This document shows positions 26,695-36,605 of a DNA stretch of 64,000 nucleotides, in pieces. Below the pieces are notes generated by a model. The model was not told where the DNA came from. It ran no database searches and saw nothing but the letters and a program-made list of their open reading frames with translations. Origin of the DNA: Mytilinidion resinicola (Eukaryota > Ascomycota > Dothideomycetes > Mytilinidiales > Mytilinidiaceae); NCBI RefSeq assembly GCF_010093595.1, contig NW_022985439.1:2500479-2564478 (forward strand), in the 5' to 3' direction. The position numbers and the translations under genes were made by a program. Within the stretch, counting starts at the first letter, position 1. Each line of letters opens with the position of its first letter.

Positions 26695-28213
26695 ATGATG
26701 GCGGAGACCGAATCTCGCGGAAAGAAGCCTCATAAAAAGGATTCCCACATCGTTGACTTAACTGGGGATGTTGAAATCGACTTGACTGCAGACACGGACG
26801 TGGGGAACAGTTCCGACGAGAATCCCGAGACGCCTCACCTAGTGGTGATTTCATCGGATGTTGACTCGGACAGTTCTTCCGATGAGGAGGACAAAGATAC
26901 TTCGGGCGACTTCAGAGAGGTTATCATACCCAGCGGCAAGCGAAAAGCGACACGCAATACGTCCAAACCGGCGCCCAAGAGACCTGCAATTCAAGCCGTA
27001 GTCGAAGCCAAAGAGCCAAAGCCTGAGCTCAAGCAGACTAAGCTTTTGGGTTTCTTCGTGCGCAAGGTGCAATGCCTAGCTTGCTACGAGCACCAAATGC
27101 CTTCCGCTTTTCCCACCAAGATTACTGCAGAGTGCAATCATCCATCGCTTATCTGCATTGAATGCGTCCAGGGATCCCTATCAGCTCAGGTTTCTGACAC
27201 AAATACCCGCATCACCTGCCCAAATGCAGATTGCCATCTGCAGCTAACCCACGAGGATATAAGGAAGCATGCGACCTACGAGACCTTCGCCCGGTATGTT
27301 TCTACGTAACATCAGTACTTCAACTCTCTCATTGCCTGCTAATTTTTTGCGATAGCTATGACACCATTATCAACCGCGAGGCAATTCGTGCAATGCCCGG
27401 CTTCACTCCCTGCCCTAAGGCCAAATGTGCCGGCGGCCACTTCCACGAGAGTCCCGAGGCTGAGAATATCTTCACCTGCGAAGTCTGCAAGACAAAATAC
27501 TGCGTCCTCTGCAACGTACCTTTCCACACCGGTCGGACCTGCGTGGAGTACGCCGAGTTTGTCAGCGCCGCGCCCCAGCGGAGAGAAGAAGAGGCGAAAT
27601 CGAAGGCCTACATTGAGAAGACCACAAAGAAATGTCCTGGGGAAAATTGCGGTTGGAACATTGAGAAGAGCGAGGGCTGCGATCATATGACATGTGAGTC
27701 GCTGCGGTGAAGCATCGAACGGCGGAGTATACTGACTTTCATGCAGGCCGGAGGTGTGGCCACGAATTCTGCTGGATATGCTTCGCCCCTTGGGCTCCGA
27801 TAGTTGCTCGGGGAGGGAGCAACGCGCTTCATAATCCGCACTGCAAATACTACGCTCCATACGACCCTGAGCAGTACAACAGTGACGGATACAACAGCGA
27901 ACTTGATGATCTGGAAGATCGTATGCTTCAGGACTTCAACGATGAATTTGACGATGAGGATGATTTGCCGGCTCTTGGTGAAGGCTCCTCAACTCGAGAC
28001 GATGCCGCGACTGCCAATGCTCTTGCACCTGAGACGCAGCCGATGGATACCCAGCTCCAGCAAGAAGACGATGAGCCGAACGAGCCTCCTCCTTATACGG
28101 CGATCCGTATGCAAATTCGGCGAGAATTGGAGCTCACCAACACCCCACCTGGTACTCCGCCCATTCATGTGCGCACTTTGGGAGGGGAGCCTCGCATCGG
28201 AGTACACGCGTAA
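26695..28213 (+). CDS. RBR-type E3 ubiquitin ligase (copy 1)
   Basis: A RING-IBR-RING ligase, which passes ubiquitin through a cysteine in its second RING-like domain. Exons are 26695-27293, 27356-27693 and 27747-28213 (introns 62 and 53 bases), giving 467 residues. An acidic, Ser-rich N-terminus (VDLTGDVEIDLTADTD, resembling SUMO-interaction motifs) precedes RING1 from about residue 125 (CLACYEH ... CNHPSLICIEC ... CPNADC). The IBR is FTCEVCKTKYCVLCNVPFH, and RING2 is KKCPGENCGWNIEKSEGCD followed by HMTC. The expected catalytic Cys is the one in EGCDHM. A long acidic C-terminal tail (EFDDEDDLPAL) follows. A second ATG at 26698 is equally possible. Related genes lie at 33-34.7 kb and 36.6-38.1 kb. 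Confidence 0.93.
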
Positions 28214-28930
28214 GATGTCTATTGCGGAGCAAGGTGTATCATCTTCGGCGTATCCGATGTGGAGCATGAATATGGTCGCATCAGTAAAAAAGTGGTTTGT
28301 CTGGGGATTCGCAGGAACGCATCTTCTACTCAATGATTTTTTATCATCGTGTACTTCCATTTTGCACTTAGCTTAGCGATATCATATTTTCCTTTGCTTG
28401 CTTTGCTCTAATGAAGTTGCTGCGAGCCTGCTAAAAGACCTCAACATCGCGAAAAGATGAATTGAATCGCCGCTAATCTCGCTCAGTGCTTTACAGGAGC
28501 CATCACAGCTGCGCAACACCATGGAGACCTCTCGAACATATGAATAGATCAGTAACGAACTTCTCATTTACCCATCAAGGTACTCTATTCTATTCTGGCC
28601 AACACTTACGCCCACCCGCACAGTGCGATTTCGCAGGCTACTGACATTTCGGAAGCTCGACTGGATTTTGGCACGTAACACTTACGCAATTTATTTTATC
28701 TCATTCGTCATTTAGAAGGATTTTTCTTCCTCGTGCATGAAAAAAACTTATCGTTCTTCCTCGTGCATGGGAAATTTTATCGTTTTGCGGCTTCATTCAT
28801 GGTTGAGCGATGAGAAAATGCACAGGGGGAAAAGGGGCGGCTGTTGATTCGCCCAACCGCGCTGGCAACCCAACGATTCTTTGGTTCAACGAGAATTTCA
28901 CGGCGCAACAATGCCTCCGATATTCCGTTG
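28214..28930. other. Intergenic with a short direct repeat
   Basis: No gene. Around 28723-28783 a unit of about 31 bases (TTCTTCCTCGTGCATG, then an A/T-rich stretch ending TATCGTT) occurs twice in tandem with small differences. Confidence 0.4.
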
Positions 28931-28936
28931 TCCGAT

Positions 28937-28990
28937 CACGTGTGGCTGAGTCATGGCTGAGTCATGCCCAGTTCGCCAGAGTATAAGAGA
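28937..28990 (+). promoter_or_regulatory. Promoter-like module: CACGTG, two TGAGTCAT sites, TATA
   Basis: A CACGTG E-box (28937-28942), two copies of TGAGTCAT spaced 11 bases apart (28947-28954 and 28958-28965; the Gcn4/AP-1 type bZIP core) and TATAAG at 28982 occur in order. They sit just before a pyrimidine-rich strand and the 29.3-30.1 kb tandem repeat. An intron-like stretch with two CTAAC-type sites ending in TAG precedes an ATG at 29055. Function is inferred from motifs only. Confidence 0.4.
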
Positions 28991-29360
28991 ATGGCTTCCT
29001 CCTGCCTCTCTCTCTCCTGCAGCCTTCGGGCTTGCTAACCTGCTAACCATCTAGATGCTAACACCTCCAGCTAATCTATCTGCCATATATCTGCTATATA
29101 CTTTCCATCTACTTGTCATCGACTTGGTATTTCGTTTCTCATCTCTGCCGATTCGGCTTTTTCTTCATCTTCTTGCCATCTACTGCTGCGTTCGCGAGCT
29201 TTTTCCATGTACGTGTCATCCACTTTTGCCATCTGCATTTGCCATTTCCTTTGCCGTTTCCTTTCCCGTTTCCTTTCCTATTTCCTTTCCTATTTCCTTT
29301 TACCATCTACTTGCCATGTATTTACCAATTACTTACCACCTTTGCCATAATTTTGCCATT

Positions 29361-30110
29361 TACCCCCATGGGGCGGAGGCGGCGCTGTCACCTGGATGGC
29401 CGTCACGGATGGGGTGCGGTGTTGGGGCCCCCATCTTTACCTCTCTCTCATTTTTTTGCCCTCTACCTTTTTTGTATATCTGTCCTTTACTCCCCATCTA
29501 CTGCCATTCACCCCCACTGGACGGAGTCCCATCTTTACCCCTCTCGCATTTTTTTGCCGTCTATGGTTTTCATATATCTGTCCTTTACTTCCCATTTACT
29601 GCCACTTACCCTCGCTGGGCGGAGTCGGCGCTGTCACTTGGATGGCCGACACGGGTGGGTGGCGTTGCTGGGGCCCCCATCTTTACCCTCATCTTTTGCC
29701 ATTTACTCCCTCCATCTACTCATCTACTTACCATCTAATAACCATATAAACACCATCTCTCCCCTTCCTAACCATCTATATCTTATCTACCGAGCAATAG
29801 TAAATCATTTACCCCCGCTGGGCGGAGTCGGCGCTGTCACTTGGATGGCCGACACGGGTGGGCGGCGTTGCTGGGGCCCCCATCTTTACCCTCATCTTTT
29901 TGCCATCTACTCCTTGCATATACTCATTTACTTGCCATATAATAACCACATACCACCTCTCCCATCTCTAACTATCTTTTACTATCTATAACCATTTATG
30001 TCTTATCTACCGAGCAATAGTCAGTCAGTTACCCCCGCTGGGCGGAGGCGGCACCATCCACCTGGATGGCCGTCACGGATGGGGAGCGTTGTTGGGGCCC
30101 CCATCGTAAC
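29361..30110 (+). repeat. Pyrimidine-rich tandem repeat with GC-rich cores
   Basis: A GC-rich core of about 82 bases (TTACCCCCGCTGGGCGGAGT at its start, CCCCCATCTTTACC at its end) occurs at 29361-29441, 29606-29689, 29809-29890 and 30029-30110, with an internally deleted copy at about 29509-29540. The cores are separated by spacers built from CCATCTAC/TTGCCAT units. The last two copies share an extra leader (CTTATCTACCGAGCAATAG), giving a period of 220 bases. The plus strand is strongly pyrimidine-rich from about 28.98 to 30.0 kb, which leaves overlapping frames open by composition. No protein is called. Confidence 0.85.
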
Positions 30111-30183
30111 CCATTTTTCAATTTTATTTTGTATGTGTTTGCGTGTGTGTGTGGTGGGGTTTTAGGGAGCTCAGGTTAGACTC

Positions 30184-30402
30184 ACTCAGGTTGCAAATTG
30201 ACGTGAACTCTGTTGTATTGTGGTGCCGTACGGGCAGAATATATACAGGGAGGAAAGGGGGCACACCCCCTAGGTCTTACCAGCTCAGCTGAGTAGAGAC
30301 CAGCTGAATAGAACCCTGCGCAGCTGAATAGAGCCTTGCACAGCTGAAAGCTTCTCTGTAGAAGTTGTAATTGGCTGGGCGTTTAGGCCCGAAATCCTGA
30401 GT
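30184..30402 (-). mobile_element. Short TIR element, copy D (219 bp)
   Basis: Read on the minus strand it begins ACTCAGGATTTCGGG and ends CAATTTGCAACCTGAGT. The flanks are a perfect 5-bp duplication GACTC (30179-30183 and 30403-30407). It keeps the family's TATATA box and terminal CAGAGTTCACGTCAATTTG block, but its left half differs from copies A and B and carries four diverged CAGCTGAATAGA-like units. It is a divergent subfamily member. Confidence 0.8.
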
Positions 30403-30407
30403 GACTC

Positions 30408-31330
30408 ACGTGGACTGGGCTGGGGTAACGGCTTGGAGTGGATTAGTGGATGAAGTCACGGTCTCAGAATAGCAAATTTCAAGTCCAGTTCGCTTCAATC
30501 TTTTGATCTGTCTACGCACTGCTGTGACTTTATCCTCCGCTGTTGGTGCATTTTCCCATGTGTGCTTCTTCGGAGACGCAGCGCCTCCAACAAGTGTATC
30601 TGCCCGTCACTCCCCATCGTTTCCCTAAGGGACCTCAACAATGCCCTCACACACATCACCGAGACACGCTGCTTCATCATCTTTGCCTCCACGTGGTTCT
30701 TAAGTTGACTCGTTCTACTGTTGCTGCACAGTGTTCGAAAAATTGAGGCCCTGCACGCCCGACCTTCTTCACACCATAATTTCTGCCAGCCTCGCCATCA
30801 CAGTGGGAGGCCACGTAGTCAGCGCCGACATATGCCGAGATTAAGCGCTCGTATTGTTGTGGCCCAGCAAAAATCTGGTGGGATTCATGCCTTTCGCGGC
30901 TGGCCCGACTGTTTTTATTCACCTTGAACCGTTCAATAGCGCGCACGGGCCACCCGCGCAAACGGCCTGACAGACCTATATAAAGTCCACCTCCCCGAGG
31001 ACTTTCCTTCCTCCAACCATCCACGGTTCTCTTCTTTCTTCCACACCACCACACCACCACACCATCATTTTTTGCTTCGTCACGGCGTCCTCGACCAACC
31101 TTGCTTGCAATAGGCCTCGCCCACTCTTTCCGCCCATCACACAGGCCTTCCTTGTTATTTACCACCACCACCACCACCACCACCACCATTTCCGCGCCCT
31201 CTATGGGGCGCGCAGTCTACTCCTCCAGCTACCTCGAGGCTTTCTTCGAATCCGCTTTCCTCAGTCCTGTCTCCTCCTTCCTATCTCTTACATCGCTTGG
31301 TCTAGATTCGGTGGCGGCATTGCGACGCCC
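30408..31330. other. Repeat-flanked region, no gene recognised
   Basis: Short frames only. A CT/CA-rich strand from about 30960 to 31100 includes ACCACACCACCACACC runs and a perfect ACC microsatellite at 31161-31188. Confidence 0.4.
31161..31188 (+). repeat. ACC trinucleotide microsatellite
   Basis: Nine uninterrupted ACC units. Confidence 0.95.
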
Positions 31331-32215
31331 TCTAATCGGGCAATGCCACGGGATGTGGAGGCTGGGCCCATCTCTTCGACGGCTTCTCGAAGCTTCCAGA
31401 TCGTGGACGGCCTCTATGACGTAATTCACCGGCCCAAGATGTCATGTCGAAGATATCAGGTCTCCAAAAAGGACAGGCGCCCACAACACCACAACACACC
31501 CTCCTCCGTAAGACCGCGACCACACTCGCTTCGACTAATCTTTCTTCGACATCATCTTCTCCAACAGATCTCCTCGCCCACTCGCATATAATCTTCCGGA
31601 CCTGGTGTGGGGCACCTTGTGCCCATTGATCGGGGGTGCCCAGGCAAGGAGAGGCTGGCGGCCTTGCCACCCACCTCGCCTCTTCGAGTGCAGGTGGGCG
31701 CCATTTCGGAGGCGTGCATCTTTCCCAACTATATTCACCAGTCAGAGAAGTTGACTCACATATTCACCGTTCTTGCTTACTTAGACTTTAACGATGTACC
31801 ACGTCTTTAAGTATCGCTAGAGAGCCCAGCCCACATTTTTTTCTCACTCGCACCGACCCCGTCTTTACACCACCACCAACACCACCACCCTAACTTCCTC
31901 CTCCTTCTCCCCTTTACAACACAACAAGGCCTTCGGACTCGGTGGGAGCATCCCGTTTCGCCCAGAAATCGGAGGCTGGCGGCCTTCCCACCTAATTTAC
32001 CGACAGGTAGAGCTCCATTTTCAGAGGAGCAAGAACAATCTTTCTCCAATGAAGTTTTTCTTCGCATCAACAATCCAAGGCCTCCGAATCGGGTGGAGGC
32101 AGTCCTTACCCATTAATGGGGATTGCCAGAGATGGGAGGTTGGGCCCATCTCATCGCCGGTCCAAGGTATCATGTCGGAGATATCAGGCCTCCAAGAGGG
32201 ACATGGACGGAAGGC
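31331..32215. repeat. Dispersed, diverged repeat modules (about four copies)
   Basis: Related blocks start near 31331, 31622, 31937 and 32085. Shared pieces include a GAGGCTGG(G/C)... core after an ATCGG(G/T)GG stretch, and a longer block TATCATGTCGGAGATATCAGG at 32168 that matches TGTCATGTCGAAGATATCAGG at 31438. On the minus strand the two longest copies translate to similar strings (PFWRPDIFDMTSWAGE and PSWRPDISDMIPWTGD), but no intact frame links them. This is probably a decayed low-copy repeat or repeat-containing gene. Confidence 0.5.
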
Positions 32216-33031
32216 AAGGACAACGGGCACGGGGAATCTTGGGGTTGGCGGAGATGGACGGATGGTGTGGTCGGAGGTTTTACATCCTACGGGGTTTTCC
32301 TCCATATTTTTCACAGAGAGTTTTTCGAGCTTTTCTCTCACACTATTTTCATTTATGCCTGGGGGCTTGTCGGCAGGGCGGCGGCTTCTAGAAGAAAGAG
32401 GGGGCATTGGTTTTCTGGCCTTGTGCTGGACATCGAAGCCTCTTCAGAGTTGGGATTGTTGAATAGTGGGCGAGCTTGAGCGGAGCTGGGAGTATGTAGG
32501 GGTTGGCCGAGGCTTAGTTAGCTAATGGAATTGGACTAGGCTCATATACTTCCGACAAGGCACTGTGATCATGGGGTTGATTTTTGAGATTCTACCGCCG
32601 CAAAGAAGGATTCATGAAGAGATTGTGGAATGATAAGAGAACTTTTGAAGGAGCCGCTTTGAAAATGAAGATATAGAGAATGAAAGTGGATGTAGACTGG
32701 GGTATTGGGGACATGTAATGAGAGGCCGAGGGTCTTCGGGTTCCGTAATGAAAGAGACCGGGTTTGCGGAACCAAGGCGCATCAAGCTTTTGAATGATGG
32801 ACCCCAAAGGAACCACCGCTTTACCTCCGTCTTGAGTGAGTAAGAGCTTCCAGCTGAAAACAAGCAGTTCATATGGAGCGGCAAGCTCGCTATAGTCATC
32901 TGAACTCTTACTGTGGTGCTGACGGACCCCAGGCAGTGGCAATCATGGCCGAAATCAGTGCAGACTCTTACCAAAGTCGCAAGGGTCGCACGAAGCTATC
33001 GTGATTGGCAAGCGAATCGACAGCAGTCTGT
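32216..33031. other. Intergenic, no gene recognised
   Basis: Downstream flank of the RBR pseudogene. Short frames on the minus strand at 32.6-32.97 kb have no recognisable features. Confidence 0.35.
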
Positions 33032-34660
33032 TCAGTCGGTGACTACAGGCGGATCGGTGACTATGGGCGGAAGCTGGAGGTCACGACGCGGTCGGTACTG
33101 CTTGCAAAGAGGTTCGTGGAAATGGTTGTCATGCTGGACGATGCGGGTCCAGCTCCACAAGCAGACCCAGCAAAACTGGTGGTAGCATCGAGAGCCTTGA
33201 TTGGAAGTGCGTTAGTTCAACCCCAGGGCTGCCTGTGCGAGAGAGCTGGCTTACATGTCATGTGGTCGCAACCTTCGTTCTTCTCAATCAACCAACCACA
33301 GGTTTTCCCCGGGCATTTCTTCGTCACCTTTATGAGGAGCTTCTCTGTGGCCATTTCTGGTGTAACTCCTAGTGCTGCGCTCAAAGAATCAGCCCTTTTC
33401 AAGGCTGTTGCGGCAACTTTTGCTGCATTCCTAGCCTCTCTTCTCAATCTTTTCTTGTCTAGTACTTGGGCTCTGTTGGCTTCGTTGGTCAGCTTGTTGG
33501 CGAGCTTGTCCAACTTCACGGACTCGCTTGCGGCTTTTCTTGCTTCTGTGCTGAGCTTCCTTGCCTCTGTGGCACGTTTCTTTGCTTCCTGTACTTTCTT
33601 CTTCTCGTCGACTACTCTTTTACGGGCGAACTCCTTGCAAGTCATATCCTTGTGCCAGGGCGCATTGCAAGCTACGCAATACTTCGATTTGCACACTTCG
33701 CAGGTGAAGATCGGCTCTGCCACGCCCGCTTCGTGGAAGTGACCACCTACGCACGAGGCATTGGGGCACGGCATGAAAGACTCCATCGTTCGAAGGCCCT
33801 CAAAGTTCACCAAGGCATCATACCGTGAGAAGGTTTCCGGGGCACTATGCTGCTGAACATTGAGATAGCTGAAGAACTCCGAGCAGCGAGAGTCAGGACA
33901 AGCGATCTTGGTAATGTTGTCGGCGATTGCAGCGGCGATGGTTCCCTAGGTGCATTCGCGGCAGAATGTCTGAGGATGCTCGCAGCTGTCCGTGATTCCG
34001 GTAGGAAATTCTTCCGTGGGCTTGTCTTCGGCACAGACCTGGCATTCGACAAACGTAGTATCGGATTCTGGAAAGTGGTCATGTATCCCCTGCTTGAGGA
34101 CTTTGAGAGGCGTCTGCGTTGGTGTGAGCTCTTCTTCAGCTCTCTGCTTCATTGGGTTCTCCATATCGGATAGCGAACGGAACGAATTTGACTGATGATT
34201 GGCAATAGAAGGGCGCTTTGGTGTACGCTCGAATTTGAACTGTTTCTCTGCGAATAGAAGAGCTATTTGGCGACGTGTACGCAATGAAATCTTAGAACCC
34301 CATTCGGCCTGCTCGGAGAGGAGTCTGACTCTGGCTGAAGTGGAAGGGGTGTCTGTCTCGCCAGTCCCTGTCAGCAGTCTAACACTTTCGTCCAATGATG
34401 AGTGAAGTACAAGGGCGTAATATAGATGGGCTTCGGAAGGATAAAGATTCAGACTAGGGTATTCGGGTTGCCTTTGAAGCAAGCCTCGAGATGAAATGGT
34501 AGTGAGGGAGAGAGAGTTCGGTCGAGCTTCAAGATATCAAGAATATCGGAAGCCCCAGTGAGACTAAGAGCACCCTTTGCACCAACCTTGACACCAATTC
34601 GTTCTGGGATTGAGCGAATGACTCGTAAAGGCGAGAAGTATGAGGTAAGAAATAGCTAGA
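33032..34660 (-). pseudogene. RBR-type E3 ubiquitin ligase pseudogene (copy 2)
   Basis: A relative of the 26.7 kb and 36.6 kb genes on the opposite strand. The last exon (33195-33032) encodes the end of RING2, joined by a 59-base intron (33196-33254) at the same place after HMT as in both relatives. Upstream lie RING1 (CQVCAED ... CEHPQTFCREC), IBR (FTCEVCKSKYCVACNAPWH), a long basic coiled-coil-like linker (KKKVQEAKKRATEARKLSTE) and RING2 (CPGKTCGWLIEKNEGCDHMTC region). RING1 is cut by an in-frame TAG at 33946-33948, where the relatives have Gln, and a frame change occurs near 34.45-34.5 kb. Coding-like sequence (RSIPERIGVKVGAKGALSL) continues to about 34650. A mobile element lies just beyond. 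Confidence 0.85.
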
Positions 34661-34689
34661 CGGAAGTAAGGTGAAAAGGCCTCAGACTA

Positions 34690-34962
34690 ACTCAGGTTGA
34701 AATTGATGTGAACTCTGATTTCTATGGGTGTCTAGCTCGTTGTTTATATACTAGGGGAAGGAGGGGGGCCAGCCCCGGGGGCATAACGTGGTATCTCTTC
34801 CTGACGCGTTACTTGATTCATCCTGTTTCCTGATACAGTACTGATACCGTGCTGCAGCACTGCTGTTGCACTACCTGTTACTTCCTCCTGTATCAGCATG
34901 CTATCCTGATACGTTACTGCATATGAGTTGCTGACCCTAGGTTGTAGTGCTGCAACCCGAGT
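34690..34962 (-). mobile_element. Short TIR element, copy B (273 bp)
   Basis: On the minus strand it begins ACTCGGGTTGCAGCAC and ends ATTTCAACCTGAGT. A perfect 5-bp duplication GACTA flanks it (34685-34689 and 34963-34967). It matches copy A over its whole length, including the hairpin, the C-rich run and the TATATAA box. It sits a few tens of bases upstream of the readable part of the RBR pseudogene. Confidence 0.87.
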
Positions 34963-34967
34963 GACTA

Positions 34968-36605
34968 GTATAGCCGATCTTGAAGACTGGCTTTGTAGCA
35001 GTCTGTTGTCGGAGCTCTTAAAAGGTGTTGTCTGATCTCTTGAGTTTCTTGAACTGCTCCATATCAGTCCATTACCGCGGAGCATTCAAGTAAGGACCTA
35101 CATTATTAGATTTGAAGCCTGCACAGCTGAATGGCACACAGTTTGAGTGCGGCTTTTGGTAGCTAGACACCATTGGCAAGAGTAGACCTGTGAGGTGGGG
35201 TCAATCAAAGACCTTTTTGTTCAGCTTAGTTTCCAACCGTGAATCTTTACAATTCATCCAGATGAATATGAAACGCTTGTGCGCACTCCAGCAGTGGCAG
35301 TGGAGTGGGCACAAGTGAGTGCTGGCCGGAATACTGTCACGTGATTGCTTTTAATTTGACATGGTAATGAAGCAGCATCGTTGTCTTCATCTCCGCAGAG
35401 GGTTGCAGCAAATACCCATTCGCTATACAGATCCTAGAGCTCGTCCCAGCGTTAAGGCATCTCAGCGCCGGCGGACCATCGTCGTGATGAATACCAGTGG
35501 ATCCGTAACGATTGCATGCAGTATGGTTCTCCTCGTTCGAAGAACATGTCACATCGATCTAATCAAAAGTGTATCGTACAATTCGGACTCTTTTCGTAGA
35601 GAGATTTCAGATGCTAAAGTTCAAAGACAGTGGCATTCAAGCGTCGAGTGGAGGAACGAAGGAGATCAAACTGGGCAGGTTTCCGATGGCCGTGCGGCGC
35701 CGATGTCGGGCACGCTGTCGACCAACATCTCCAACTCAGTATTTTGTCAGACTTCATCGCAGCAATCCTCAGCTTGTAAAGGGGATTGTCATACACGAGA
35801 GCTGTCACCATGGCGCATTTTTATAAAAGCAAGGAGACTGCAAGTCCGGTAATTTCATTTCGAATTAAGGTGCGTCGTCCGTCGTTCCTTAAAGTTATTT
35901 CTATCACGCATATTGACTCAAGCGTGCCATTCATCGCTTTTGAGTACTAGAGCTAAGAAGAGGCCTCATGCGTAGTCTAAGGTCGAAGGCTGTGGTTCTA
36001 CAGACATCTGATGCAGGGGTGGCAACTATCTTCCCTCTCTCAGCCTTTGTATCCATCTAGAGAACGACGTTCAGAGACATCCAGCGGCATTTACGAAACT
36101 ATGCGCCGAAAAAATGTTTTCAGCTAGGCGTAGAACGTGCCACACTCACGGCATGGCCATCTGCAGCCCGGACATATAAGCTCGTGGCCGCCAGCGTGGC
36201 CAATACTCCACCCAATTTTCAATCCGTCCATCGGCCGGTCAGTTAATCGACACCCATTCAAACCCAATCGAATCGATCCAGAGAACGTCCAATTCTTGAT
36301 TGGATTGACAACTTAGTTTTGATGGAATGAGCCACACTTGGACTTGTGCCACCCCTACGGTCCACTTATGTCCACTTTTCTGTACCTGTCGGGTCAGGCT
36401 TGGCGGTACATCTAGGTGAATTGATCCAAATTGATAAATCCTTTTTGATCCGTCCAATCAATCTCCAACTTTAGCCGGCCCAATCCAATCAATTCAAGGT
36501 CCTCAAACTCCGTTGGCCGGATTACTGGCCACGCTAGTGGCCGCACAGACGCCTGCGTTCTACAACAACACTCGACCGTCGGCCATCTTCTCACAACCAG
36601 CCATA
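34968..36605. other. Intergenic, no gene recognised
   Basis: 1.6 kb between the RBR pseudogene and the third RBR gene, which are divergent. The segment 36.24-36.5 kb has several AATCAAT/ATTGATT motifs in both orientations, but no clear element could be delimited. Confidence 0.35.

Noticed and set aside
29055..29991. Overlapping plus-strand frames of 227 and 292 residues rich in Phe, Leu, Pro and Ser
   Set aside because: The strand is pyrimidine-rich and therefore poor in stop codons; the frames overlap in two phases and cross the tandem-repeat cores. Composition explains them.
33005..33742. A 245-residue plus-strand hydrophobic frame
   Set aside because: Antisense to the Lys/Ala/Glu-rich linker of the RBR pseudogene; the minus strand carries the zinc-binding motifs.
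36240..36530. Cluster of AATCAAT/ATTGATT motifs in both orientations
   Set aside because: No termini, duplication or consistent pairing could be defined, so no element or hairpin is called.
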